The translations under genes and the position numbers were made by a program. A DNA stretch of 64,000 bases, from positions 1 through 64,000 of the forward strand of contig NZ_JAPIVT010000019.1 in the NCBI RefSeq assembly GCF_026239735.1, written 5' to 3'. The DNA is from Pedobacter sp. MC2016-05 (lineage in GTDB: Bacteria; Bacteroidota; Bacteroidia; Sphingobacteriales; Sphingobacteriaceae). Positions 15,001 to 22,986 of the stretch are shown piece after piece. The number at the start of each line of letters is the position of its first letter. The first letter of the stretch is position 1. The notes under the pieces are model-generated. The model was not told the DNA's origin. It searched no databases and was given only the letters and a program-made list of their open reading frames with translations.

Positions 15001-16866
15001 GCTTTCTCCAAAAACTACCAGGGTGAAGGTACTGGTATCTGTAGATTGTGGGGGTTGAACCGAAATATTTAAATAGGTTTCTTTGTCGTTTGAAGAAAAT
15101 CTAACTCTTTTTAAATGGGTAATTTTATTGTCTTTCCAGGCGCTTCTCAAAGCCGTATTTAAAATGATAGAAATTTCTTTCGGTACCATTTTCAATATGT
15201 TCAGCTCCAGTTTATCTTCAGGGAGAAAAAGAAATTTGCGATAATCACCAATCGCATCTTGCATCAAGTACGATTTATCTATGTAAATGCCCACGTAGCC
15301 TAAATCTCTGGTTAAAAAGTTATTGAAACTTTTTTCAATTGGGCTAATCGCAAAATCGCTGGAGCTGCTTTTCTTTTTGCCTTGATCTGAAGTCTGTCTC
15401 GATCCGGTGTTGTAGGTATTATAGCTGGAATAGTTGATCACTCCAGTTTTCTGGTAAATTTTCCATTTGCTCGAAACCTCAGTTAATCCAGCTCGCAAAG
15501 ACGATGCAGTTTCACTTGAGCCCAGCATTAAATAACCGTTCGATACCAACGAAAAGTGAAATATGGATAGTATTTTTTCTTGTAAAACACTATTCACGTA
15601 GATCAGCATATTTCGGCACGTAATCAAGTCATTCTTAATAAAAGGAGGCGACTTAATTACATCGTGCTTGGCAAAAACAACTTGCTTCCTAATGCTTGGA
15701 ATTACTCCATAGAACTTGCCATCCTGATGAAAATATTTTTTGAAATATTTCGGTGGCACTTCTTTACTGATACTCGCAGGATATTGGTTTCTGGAAGCAA
15801 TTTCGATGCTTTTATCATCAATATCAGTAGCAAAAATCTTAATATCAATTTTCTTTTTCGATTTCTCTACACATTCATTGGCTATAATGGCAACAGTATA
15901 TGCTTCTTGTCCGGTGCTACAGGCACAAACCCATATTTTCAGCGTGTCACCAGCAGATTTTTCTTTTAAAACTTGATTAACCTGATCGGCAAATGCTTCA
16001 AAGGCACCTTTATCTCTAAAAAATTTAGTTACTCCAATTAAAAAATCCTGCCCTAAAATGGCAACTTCCTTTTCGTTTTTTCTCAGAAATGCGACGTATT
16101 GATCGAGCGTTTTGATACCATTCTCGTTCATCCTTCGCCCAATTCTCCTGATGATTGTTGGCGTTTTATATAAATTAAAATCGTTGCCACTCTGTAAATG
16201 AACGAGTTTAAAAATCTCATCCAAGAGCTTTTCATTTATTTTACCATTCTCAAGCACTTTCACAGGCTCCTCATTAACATAATTGAAAAGTTCCTTGTGC
16301 ATATCTGGCGCAGCAAGTATATGATCTACATTGCCAGATGAGATTGCACTATTGGGCATTCCATCAAACTTTGCGGTTGAGGGTTCTTGAACGATAACCA
16401 TACCGCCATTTTCTTTAATGGCCTGAATCCCTTTGGTGCCATCAGTACCTGTGCCTGAAAGTATTACGGCGATTGCTTTTTCTCTTTTATCTGTGGCTAG
16501 CGTGTATAAAAAATTATCTATAGCGGTATTAGGTGCTTTGATAACGGACTTGTCTGCCAGTTTTAATCGCCCCTGGCTTACGGTCATTAATTTATTGTTG
16601 GGGATGATATAAACACAATCTTGTTGAATAGCCATGTTATTGGCTGCTTCAAAAACCTTCATGTGGGTATGCTTGGCGACAAGTTCTACCAGCAAACTTT
16701 TATAATCTGATGAGAGATGTTGAATAACTACAAAAGAGAAGCTGGTGTTGCTAGGCATGTGATCAAAAAACTCATGTATAGCTTCTAAACCACCTGCCGA
16801 CGCTCCAATTGCAACAATATATTTATCGTATCTTTTTGAAGTTTCTTTAACTACTTGCTCAGTCAT
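12040..16866 (-). CDS. CheB-CheR-PAS hybrid sensor histidine kinase, 1608 aa
   Basis: A chemotaxis-type fusion. Residues 15-195 form a CheB methylesterase with an intact triad (Ser23 in GASAGG, His50, Asp142 in GTDGTKG). Residues 205-475 form a CheR methyltransferase with SAM motif CACSTGQEAYT (314-324) and NDLITCRNMLIYV. About 640-725 is a coiled coil of NEELQSxNEEL heptads. Next come four or more PAS domains (including NDTIWDWDLANN and a PAC stretch). HisKA carries the phospho-acceptor His1398 in SHELKTP, and HATPase follows with NALKYSP, DFGIGIP and GLGLGLY. There is no receiver domain. It lies five bases after the phytochrome gene and should take light input from it. All catalytic signatures look intact, so all three activities are possible. 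The methylation target is unknown, as no chemoreceptor gene is present. Confidence 0.92.
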   Translation of the reverse strand: MTEQVVKETSKRYDKYIVAIGASAGGLEAIHEFFDHMPSNTSFSFVVIQHLSSDYKSLLVELVAKHTHMKVFEAANNMAIQQDCVYIIPNNKLMTVSQGRLKLADKSVIKAPNTAIDNFLYTLATDKREKAIAVILSGTGTDGTKGIQAIKENGGMVIVQEPSTAKFDGMPNSAISSGNVDHILAAPDMHKELFNYVNEEPVKVLENGKINEKLLDEIFKLVHLQSGNDFNLYKTPTIIRRIGRRMNENGIKTLDQYVAFLRKNEKEVAILGQDFLIGVTKFFRDKGAFEAFADQVNQVLKEKSAGDTLKIWVCACSTGQEAYTVAIIANECVEKSKKKIDIKIFATDIDDKSIEIASRNQYPASISKEVPPKYFKKYFHQDGKFYGVIPSIRKQVVFAKHDVIKSPPFIKNDLITCRNMLIYVNSVLQEKILSIFHFSLVSNGYLMLGSSETASSLRAGLTEVSSKWKIYQKTGVINYSSYNTYNTGSRQTSDQGKKKSSSSDFAISPIEKSFNNFLTRDLGYVGIYIDKSYLMQDAIGDYRKFLFLPEDKLELNILKMVPKEISIILNTALRSAWKDNKITHLKRVRFSSNDKETYLNISVQPPQSTDTSTFTLVVFGESTLETIPDKDDLGSVNYHTGDQNEYIFELEAELNETRNNLQLAVEEMETTNEELQSTNEELLSANEELQSSNEELQSLNEELHTLNTEHQVKIKELIELNDDLDNYFRSTDIGQIFVDSGMYIRKFNAAAISMVNLIEADIGRSIEHISNNIKTDNLNRDIDSVIKTGKIVEKEIHIKNGNSSLMRIMPYIRKDKKMDGVVITFVDISKLTELSNIITAVFNASLNGVIAFKAVRNKQHFITDFECLSFNEASLKILGKNEKELAGGKLLEHLPEIAEGNIFNKYINVVEKGTSLQFELKLNDKVWLEIVAVKMADGFAATITDITKQKLSEEKLKRNYNELLGTRENLKELNTELEQKILERTVRLSESEERFNLVSQATNDTIWDWDLANNTMWRNDNFATMFGYENNPGSQNISFFFENIHPDDRKRVKDSVYEAINNSETQWTSQYRLKKADGSYATILDRGSILLDDNGVPYRMVGSILDITVLIDTETKLNSTEKKFRKIFDSNVIGMIFSDVKTGRIETANKVFIDMLGYTSKDLEKGIIKWNDIIPPDFIPISKISADMVKNEGFCPPFEKQYITKSGKTIDVLVGSAILDDEDGKDAVSYIIDISKQKHNEKRRNELQKLIKKQQDEFYSIFKKAPALISIRRGKDLVYEFVNEAFIQFDGGSNYIGKTQLQEGSQFETEELKNIEKKVLATGETFIANSYKLQQKDENTGAIKDSWFDIILNPVFSDNGAIDGVAFFAFEVTDLMIAQEATKDLMNKKDEFMSIASHELKTPITSIKGYLQFALKMAQQEKFEHISGFIDKATKQIGKLTSLVDDLLDVTRIQAGKMVFTFSDFNINEVIEESVDGMQGSLGKHSVTMEMEKDVIVHADKNRIEQVVSNFLSNALKYSPHSDEIIIKTELKEASLRVAVKDFGIGIPKDKADYIFDRFFRVEESSHLFSGLGLGLYISAEIIERHGGEIGVISEENKGSEFWFEIPL

Positions 16867-16871
16867 TCCGT

Positions 16872-18401
16872 TTAATTATAAATTTGTTTAGCCCTAAATT
16901 CAAAAAGGAAGTTTCTTAAAGATTCCGCCATTTCCAACTCAGTATCTTGCCAATCGCTAGATTGCCCGTAAATAGTTTGTAACCATTGCTTAAATGAATT
17001 TCTTGGATGATAATTAATACCGTCTTTTTCGAATTTGATCGCCTGATTAGGATCTCCGCCCCACTTAATATCTTCTATTACCTCAGGCCTAAAGCAAATC
17101 AAAAATTCTCCTTTGCTTGATTCAATTGGAATAACCAGTAAACCACTCGCTACAGCAGCATAGTTTTTCGCCTCCTCGTAAATTTCTCCTAAATTTTCAC
17201 TCGCAAAAACTTTATTAATCCCTTTTCCTTCAAGCCAAAGTACAAGATTTTCCAAATCATCCATATCTGGTACAGTGCCTAAAGTTTTAATTTTTCCGTT
17301 TAAGCTCAAGGCCGCACCAGTAGCATTAAACAACGAAAGCAGGTTTTGGTTTTCGTCTGTTAAAATTCCTTTAACGATGTCGTTTTCGGAGTAAACTAAG
17401 TCCGTGATTACACTTCGTTGATGCAACAATTTAGCGTGATCCATTAACTGCTCATGTTTTATAATGGACGAAATTCGATAGGAAATTTCCATGCTTAACC
17501 AATCAAAAACTGATCTGCTTTCTACGCTGAGGTATTTGCTGGTAATGTGGTGGCAGGAGATTAAACCCCACAAGGTACCATCGACCATAATGCGTATAGA
17601 CATAGATGCGGTTACATTCATATTGGCCATATATTCCAAATGTACGTTGGCTACACTGCGTAAATTACAATCCGAAAGATCTAAGAAACCATTGGTAATA
17701 GGATTAATAACCGGGAAAAGTTTAATGGTTTGATAATTTCTATTCGGAATCAAACGAAATGGATTTTTCAAATACAGTGCTCTGGCTTGCTTCGGAACGT
17801 CAGAAGCAGGAAACGTTTGTCCTAAATAACTTTCTAAATCACCAGTTATCTCTTCGGCTATTACGGTTCCGTTCCAGTTTTTATCGAAACGATACATTCT
17901 AATCCCATCAAAACCAGAAATTCTTCGAATCTCTTTAATACTCGCCTCACAAACATTTTGCAGGCTTTCGGTACTTTCTAATGTGGAAATAAACGATCTT
18001 ACTTCTTGAAATACTTTGGTAAAACTTCGCTCAGGTTCGTCATCTATCTTTTCTATTTCAAGGATGATAAATTCTTTCTTAACATGAGCCAGAATATTTA
18101 CTGGTTCGGCAAGCGATCCATTTTTTAGTGAATACTGGAAGGGCAAACGATTTCTTAGGCCTTTACTCACTCCAGCTTTAAAATGTTCAAAATCTTCATC
18201 AGATAAATACTGCTGAAAAGCATTAAATATGCATTCTTTGGCGATACAACCAATTATTTCGTTGACATTTTCACTGGCTTGAATGATATTAAGATTTTCG
18301 GTATCTAGAACTAAAAGATATCCGAAATCTTGTATGGAGTTGGTTTGATGGATGGCAAGATTTCCACAAAATTCTGCATCGTAATTATTTTGTTGACTCA
18401 T
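16872..18401 (-). CDS. Bacteriophytochrome photosensory module (PAS-GAF-PHY) without kinase
   Basis: Red/far-red photoreceptor core of 509 residues. The frame extends to 18548, but I start at ATG 18401 because the added 49 residues are not phytochrome-like. Cys12 lies in CGNLAIHQTNSIQDFG, which aligns base for base with the biliverdin-attachment segment of known bacteriophytochromes (C-x4-IH-x3-SIQ-x2-G). The GAF domain has TFPASDVPKQAR and the His-containing VHLEYMANM and LWGLISCHH motifs. The PHY domain has the PRNSF tongue motif near residue 460. The protein stops after PHY, with no histidine kinase. The CheB-CheR-kinase gene follows by five bases and probably supplies the output. No haem oxygenase gene is in the window. 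Chromophore binding is likely from residues; signalling partner inferred from context. Confidence 0.88.
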   Translation of the reverse strand: MSQQNNYDAEFCGNLAIHQTNSIQDFGYLLVLDTENLNIIQASENVNEIIGCIAKECIFNAFQQYLSDEDFEHFKAGVSKGLRNRLPFQYSLKNGSLAEPVNILAHVKKEFIILEIEKIDDEPERSFTKVFQEVRSFISTLESTESLQNVCEASIKEIRRISGFDGIRMYRFDKNWNGTVIAEEITGDLESYLGQTFPASDVPKQARALYLKNPFRLIPNRNYQTIKLFPVINPITNGFLDLSDCNLRSVANVHLEYMANMNVTASMSIRIMVDGTLWGLISCHHITSKYLSVESRSVFDWLSMEISYRISSIIKHEQLMDHAKLLHQRSVITDLVYSENDIVKGILTDENQNLLSLFNATGAALSLNGKIKTLGTVPDMDDLENLVLWLEGKGINKVFASENLGEIYEEAKNYAAVASGLLVIPIESSKGEFLICFRPEVIEDIKWGGDPNQAIKFEKDGINYHPRNSFKQWLQTIYGQSSDWQDTELEMAESLRNFLFEFRAKQIYN

Positions 18402-18696
18402 TTTTTTATTTTTCACGCCCCGTTTTCGGCAACGTTTAGGAGATAGATTTAATGTGATTGAACTACATATTATTAAATAGCAATGAATTAGGTTTTTAAT
18501 TAATAGCATTTGAATGATGAGCAGCTCTGAACGCATAAAAATATACAAAAGCTATCTAAAAACCATTCTTTATATCTAAAATGGTACTCCTCTTAATTTT
18601 AGAAAATGTGCTTCCGTTATCTAAACCAAGCGCTAGGCATTTTTTAAATCTTTTAAAACATTATAGGCTAAACAGACCTTTAGTATTTAAAATTTG

Positions 18697-19470
18697 ATGA
18701 TGAATCGTTACGAAAATAAAATAGCGCTGATTACAGGAAGCAGCCAGGGAATAGGAGAGGCTTGTGCATTGAGATTGGCCAAAGAAGGTGCTGACATTAT
18801 TTTAAATGGACGTAAATTTGACGAACGCGGAGAAAAATTGATCGCCGAAATCGAAGCAATGGGCAGAAAAGCCAAATTCTTAGCTGCTGATGTGAGCAAA
18901 ACTACCGAAGTTTTAAAGCTGATTGATGATGCAACAAAAGTTTTTGGATCGCTGGACATTTTAATCAATAATGCAGGCTTAGAAAAAAAAGCAGATTTCT
19001 GGGAGGTAACAGAAGAAGATTACGACATTGTAATGGATACGAATCTCAAAGGTGTTTTTTTTGGCATTCAGGCTTTTGTTAAATATTGTAAAAGAGAAAA
19101 GCGGGCGGGTACCATTATTAATATGAGTTCTGTTCACGAAGAGATCGTATTTCCGCACTTTGCCGCGTACTGTGCCAGTAAGGGAGCATTAAAAATGTTA
19201 TGCAGGAATTTAGCGACTGAACTTGCACCTCTAAATATTCGAATTAACAATGTTGCACCAGGTGCAGTAACCACCCCAATTAATCAAGATTTGTTAAATA
19301 ATAAAGCACAGCTGGAGAGTTTGTTAGAGAATATTCCGATGCGGCGCATGGGTAAAGTGGAAGATGTTGCTGCAGTGGTGGCCTTTTTGGCTTCTGATGA
19401 AGCAGGTTATGTAACAGGCTCTACTTATTTTGTTGATGGTGGTTTAACTTATCACTATGAAGAACAGTAA
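18697..19470 (+). CDS. SDR family oxidoreductase (glucose 1-dehydrogenase-like)
   Basis: Classical short-chain dehydrogenase of 257 residues. Cofactor motif TGSSQGIGEA near the N-terminus, NNAGL, catalytic Ser in NMSSVHE, and YCASK with catalytic Tyr and Lys. The C-terminus GYVTGSTYFVDGGLTYHYEEQ is typical of the glucose 1-dehydrogenase-like subgroup. TTG at 18694, ATG 18697 and ATG 18700 are in frame; 18697 is chosen. Cytoplasmic. The gene ends one base before the stop of the convergent GH15 gene; SDR and GH15 genes are often paired in soil bacteria, so a shared role in sugar or stress metabolism is plausible. Exact substrate unknown. Confidence 0.85.
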   Translation: MMNRYENKIALITGSSQGIGEACALRLAKEGADIILNGRKFDERGEKLIAEIEAMGRKAKFLAADVSKTTEVLKLIDDATKVFGSLDILINNAGLEKKADFWEVTEEDYDIVMDTNLKGVFFGIQAFVKYCKREKRAGTIINMSSVHEEIVFPHFAAYCASKGALKMLCRNLATELAPLNIRINNVAPGAVTTPINQDLLNNKAQLESLLENIPMRRMGKVEDVAAVVAFLASDEAGYVTGSTYFVDGGLTYHYEEQ

Positions 19471-19471
19471 G

Positions 19472-21289
19472 CTAAAGCTTGCTGGTTCTTCTTTCTATTT
19501 GTTTATTTAATTCTACTGCTGCACTAATTAAAGCCAAATGGGTAAAGGCTTGAGGAAAATTGCCTAGGTGTTCGCCTTTTTTTCCTAATTCCTCACTGAA
19601 CAAATGCAGGTGATTGGCATAACCAATCATCTTTTCGAAGTTTTCTACTGCCCGCTCCAATTCTCCACTTTTAGCCAAAGCTTCAATGAACCAAAAAGAA
19701 CACATATTGAAGGCGCCTTCTTCCCCTTCAAGGCCATCGATATTTCTTAAGCCGTTATTGTAGCGATAAACCAGAACATCAACCAATAATTCTTCATCAA
19801 TAACCTTCATAGTTGAAAGCCAACGCGGTTCTATAGGAGAAATAAAATGAGTCAAAGGCATCAGCAGAACGCTTGCATCTACATGTGTCGCACCCTTATA
19901 TTGTACCCACGCACCCAGTTTTTCACTCCAAAAGTTGTGATAAATATCGTTGTAGATGTCACTCCTGATTTGATGCCATTCATTTTCAGGATAGGGAAAA
20001 GAGCGATGTTCAGCTATTTTAATTGCCCTATCGAGTGCAACCCAACACATTAAACGCGTATGGAGAAACTCTTTTTTCTCACTTCTGATCTCCCATATTC
20101 CATGATCAGCCTTTTTCCAGTTTTTGATCACCTGGGCAATTTGTTTTTCAATAAGGGTCCAAAACTCATACGTAATTGGTTTATACGATTTATTATAGAT
20201 GTAAATCGTGTCAATCAACTCTCCGTAAATATCAATTTGCAATTGTTTTGCTGCAGCATTACCGATCCTGACGGGCTTAGAAGAACGATAGCCTTCAAAA
20301 TGTTTCAGCTCTTTTTCTTCGATGCTTGTTTCTCCATCGATCTGATAAACCAACTGCAAATCAATTTGTTGGCAGAGGCTAAAAATCCAGTCGATGAATG
20401 CGGTTGCCTCATCATTAAATCCTAATTTTAAAAAGGCATACATGGTAAAGGCCGCATCGCGAATCCAGGTATAACGATAATCCCAATTTCGGTTGCCTCC
20501 AATGGCCTCTGGAAGGCCAAAAGTAGGAGCGGCTACAACAGAACCATGTTTTACAGAAGTAAGGAGCTTTAGTGTGATAGCCGATCGCCGTATCAGTTCA
20601 CTGTATCTTCCGGTGTAACTGGTTTTGTTAATCCAGTTAATCCAAAAGTCTTTCGTTTGGTGATAGGATTGCTCTTTATAAAACTCAAAGTCTTGCCCTT
20701 TTTCATCATTTTCTAAAAATTCGATAACGATTGTGGCCACTTCGCCCTCCTTTAAGGTAAATTCACTATAACCGTTTTTCTTGTTCACCCTTAGTGCTTT
20801 ATCCGAAATCATATTGATTTGCAGATTTTCTTTCTTGCAGGTAAACTTAATTTCTGTTTCCAAACATTCGGTTTCGTAGTCGCTTTCCGAATAACCAAAG
20901 CGAGGAACGCAACTCACCTTAAAATTGATACTTCCACGTACAGTTTTTATTTGTCTTACAATAGCACTATTAAGCGCAACATTCCCTTTTTCAATAGGCA
21001 TGAAGTCGGTTAGCTCCGCTATTCCTGCATCAGAAAAATAGCGGGTCAGTAAAATTGCAGTGCCAGGCAAATAGAGTTGTTTGCTGGTGAAATTTTCTAA
21101 ATCGGGTTCAACGGCGAAAAAACCACCTTTTCTCGAATCGAGCATGGTGGCAAATACGGTAGGAGAATCAAAATTTGGTGCACACATAAAATCAATCGAC
21201 CCTTGTAAGGATACTAAAGCAACGGTTTTGAGGTTGCCGATGATGCCGTAATTTTCAATTGGCTGAAAAGGTCGTTTTGTGTGATTCAT
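19472..21289 (-). CDS. Glycoside hydrolase family 15 (glucoamylase/trehalase-like)
   Basis: 605 residues with no signal peptide. The N-terminal domain (1-220, starting PIENYGIIGNLKTVALVSLQGSIDFMCAPNFDSP) is the beta-sandwich found in trehalase-like GH15 proteins. The catalytic alpha/alpha barrel includes GGNRNWDYRYTWIRDAAFTMYAF and DGLEGEEGAFNMCSFWFIEAL, which carries the acidic catalytic residues expected in the family. Members of this cytoplasmic subgroup hydrolyse alpha-linked glucosides such as trehalose, maltose or dextrin. Without biochemical data the substrate remains open. It is convergent with the SDR gene, one base between stops, and no terminator is visible between them. Confidence 0.85.
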   Translation of the reverse strand: MNHTKRPFQPIENYGIIGNLKTVALVSLQGSIDFMCAPNFDSPTVFATMLDSRKGGFFAVEPDLENFTSKQLYLPGTAILLTRYFSDAGIAELTDFMPIEKGNVALNSAIVRQIKTVRGSINFKVSCVPRFGYSESDYETECLETEIKFTCKKENLQINMISDKALRVNKKNGYSEFTLKEGEVATIVIEFLENDEKGQDFEFYKEQSYHQTKDFWINWINKTSYTGRYSELIRRSAITLKLLTSVKHGSVVAAPTFGLPEAIGGNRNWDYRYTWIRDAAFTMYAFLKLGFNDEATAFIDWIFSLCQQIDLQLVYQIDGETSIEEKELKHFEGYRSSKPVRIGNAAAKQLQIDIYGELIDTIYIYNKSYKPITYEFWTLIEKQIAQVIKNWKKADHGIWEIRSEKKEFLHTRLMCWVALDRAIKIAEHRSFPYPENEWHQIRSDIYNDIYHNFWSEKLGAWVQYKGATHVDASVLLMPLTHFISPIEPRWLSTMKVIDEELLVDVLVYRYNNGLRNIDGLEGEEGAFNMCSFWFIEALAKSGELERAVENFEKMIGYANHLHLFSEELGKKGEHLGNFPQAFTHLALISAAVELNKQIERRTSKL

Positions 21290-21389
21290 ATCTGCTAATA
21301 ATGGGTCAATTCCTTTAATAAATAAGTTTAAACGTTTTTTTGTTTGCTTACCTCAGCATTTGGCTAGCACCTGCAAGAATGTTTGGGCA

Positions 21390-21425
21390 AAAAAAAATCC
21401 CGACTAAATTTTCATTAGTCGGGAT
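21390..21425 (-). terminator. Intrinsic terminator of mnmA
   Basis: 11-bp perfect stem (atcccgactaa / ttagtcgggat) with a seven-base loop. On the minus strand it ends in a run of eight T residues, 21 bases after the mnmA stop. Confidence 0.88.
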
Positions 21426-21446
21426 CATTATATCTTTTGGAGGTGT

Positions 21447-22538
21447 TTACACTAAGAAACCGCCACCCAGTAAATCGTTTCCTTCATAAAAAACTGCAGA
21501 TTGTCCTGGTGCAATTGCCGATACATTATGATCAAAAACTACACGCATTCTGTCTTTTTCTTGTACAATGGTACTTAACATGCCAGCATCTTTATAACGG
21601 ATTTTGGTAATTACATCGTTCATTGGTTCTTCAATGCTTGCATATTTAATCAGGTTAATGTTACGCACCATTGCTTCTCTACGTTCCAATTCTTCAGCTT
21701 TTCCTAACACAACGGTATTACTTTCTGGCAATATCTGAGTAACAAACATAGGTTCGCCAAATGCTACACCTAAACCTTTACGTTGCCCTATGGTATAGAA
21801 CGGATAACCTTTATGCTGGCCAACAACCATTCCATTGCTTAGAATAAAATTTCCGCCGGCAACTCTGTCTTCCAAATCTTCAACTTTATGTTTCAAGAAA
21901 GCCCTGTAATCATTATCAGGTACGAAGCAAATCTCGTAGCTTTCTGATTTTTTAGCCAACTCTTCCTGACCCATATCCAATGCCATTTGTCTGATTTCGG
22001 ACTTCGCAAAACTTCCTAAGGGGAATTTAGTTCGCGAAAGATTTTCTTGCGAAACACCCCAAAGCACGTATGACTGATCTTTATTTTCGTCTTTTCCTTT
22101 TGAAATAACATATCGCCCGCTATCTTGCTGGCGGATGTTTGCATAATGACCAGTGGCAATAAATTCGCAATCCAGTTTATTGGCACGTTTTAACAAAGCT
22201 TCCCATTTAATATGCGTATTGCACAAAACGCATGGATTTGGAGTTCTTCCAGCTAAGTATTCATCAACGAAGTTATCGATTACATAGTCGCCAAATTCAT
22301 CGCGGATATCTAAAATGTAGTGTGGAAAACCATAGTTTACCGCAAGTGTACGGGCATCGTTAATACTATCTAACGAGCAACAACCGGTTTCTTTGCTACT
22401 TCCACCTGCACTGGCATAATCCCAGGTTTTCATGGTTAATCCAATTACTTCATAGCCTTGCTCATGCAACATTACTGCCGCAACCGAACTATCAACCCCG
22501 CCACTCATGGCTACCAGAATTCTACCGTGTTTACTCAT
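21447..22538 (-). CDS. mnmA: tRNA-specific 2-thiouridylase MnmA
   Basis: Adds sulfur to uridine 34 of Lys, Glu and Gln tRNAs using ATP and a persulfide relay. The 363 residues start with the PP-loop SGGVDSS at 12-18. Cys106 in NPCVLCN and Cys204 in YEICFVPD are the two cysteines that match the catalytic and relay residues of E. coli MnmA. TGHYA (129-133) and the C-terminal beta-barrel are also present. Length matches the family. Cytoplasmic. The gene is transcribed alone and ends in a strong terminator. Very sure. Confidence 0.97.
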   Translation of the reverse strand: MSKHGRILVAMSGGVDSSVAAVMLHEQGYEVIGLTMKTWDYASAGGSSKETGCCSLDSINDARTLAVNYGFPHYILDIRDEFGDYVIDNFVDEYLAGRTPNPCVLCNTHIKWEALLKRANKLDCEFIATGHYANIRQQDSGRYVISKGKDENKDQSYVLWGVSQENLSRTKFPLGSFAKSEIRQMALDMGQEELAKKSESYEICFVPDNDYRAFLKHKVEDLEDRVAGGNFILSNGMVVGQHKGYPFYTIGQRKGLGVAFGEPMFVTQILPESNTVVLGKAEELERREAMVRNINLIKYASIEEPMNDVITKIRYKDAGMLSTIVQEKDRMRVVFDHNVSAIAPGQSAVFYEGNDLLGGGFLV

Positions 22539-22986
22539 TTCAAAATAATTGGATGCAAAAATAAGGTTTATTTACCTCAATTTTTTTAAAGCAAGTCAGT
22601 TACTTGTAAAAAGCAGATCGTACGTCCTTTCAAATCTTGACTCAAAAAGCCTTTCTGAATGCCTATTTCCTTATGATTCGCTATTTCTCATTCTACTTTC
22701 CCTAAACAAGGGTTTTGGACGCTCGCTAGCAAACCTGATGTTTAGCAGGCCACTTTGTGTCTAAACCTGATCGTCAGCGGTTCCCGATTTTTCATCGGGA
22801 TAAGCAAAGAGCAGGACTGAAATAAACTAAAAGCACAGAAACATGCTTTCCAAATCGAAAATAGGCTTCCATGTCAATTGTATTTTTTCTATTGATTAAA
22901 CGATTTAGTTTAAGATTTTATGCAGATTAGTTTTTTAATTAATACCTTAGAATCTTCAAAATATAAAGTTTCAATTTTAAACAAAT
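22539..22986. other. Intergenic stretch with a dispersed hairpin repeat
   Basis: 448 bases between the divergent mnmA and GH92 genes. It contains the hairpin repeat at 22782-22819 and should hold both promoters; neither shows a clear TAnnTTTG box. Open frames here have no coding character. Confidence 0.5.
22782..22819 (+). repeat. Dispersed hairpin repeat, copy 1
   Basis: Stem tcccgat / atcggga with a five-base loop, followed by a short tail ending AGCAGGACTG. A second copy with the same order (hairpin cccga / tcggg, then AGCGGGACTG) lies at 34791-34829 on the other strand. The pattern suggests a REP-like family. Confidence 0.5.

Noticed and set aside
16872..18548. Longer phytochrome start at 18548
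   Set aside because: The extra 49 residues are hydrophobic and basic with no phytochrome similarity; the ATG at 18401 places the conserved cysteine at residue 12 as in known proteins.
22549..22764. 71-codon frame in the mnmA-GH92 gap
   Set aside because: Leucine- and serine-rich AT translation without a plausible start region or family.
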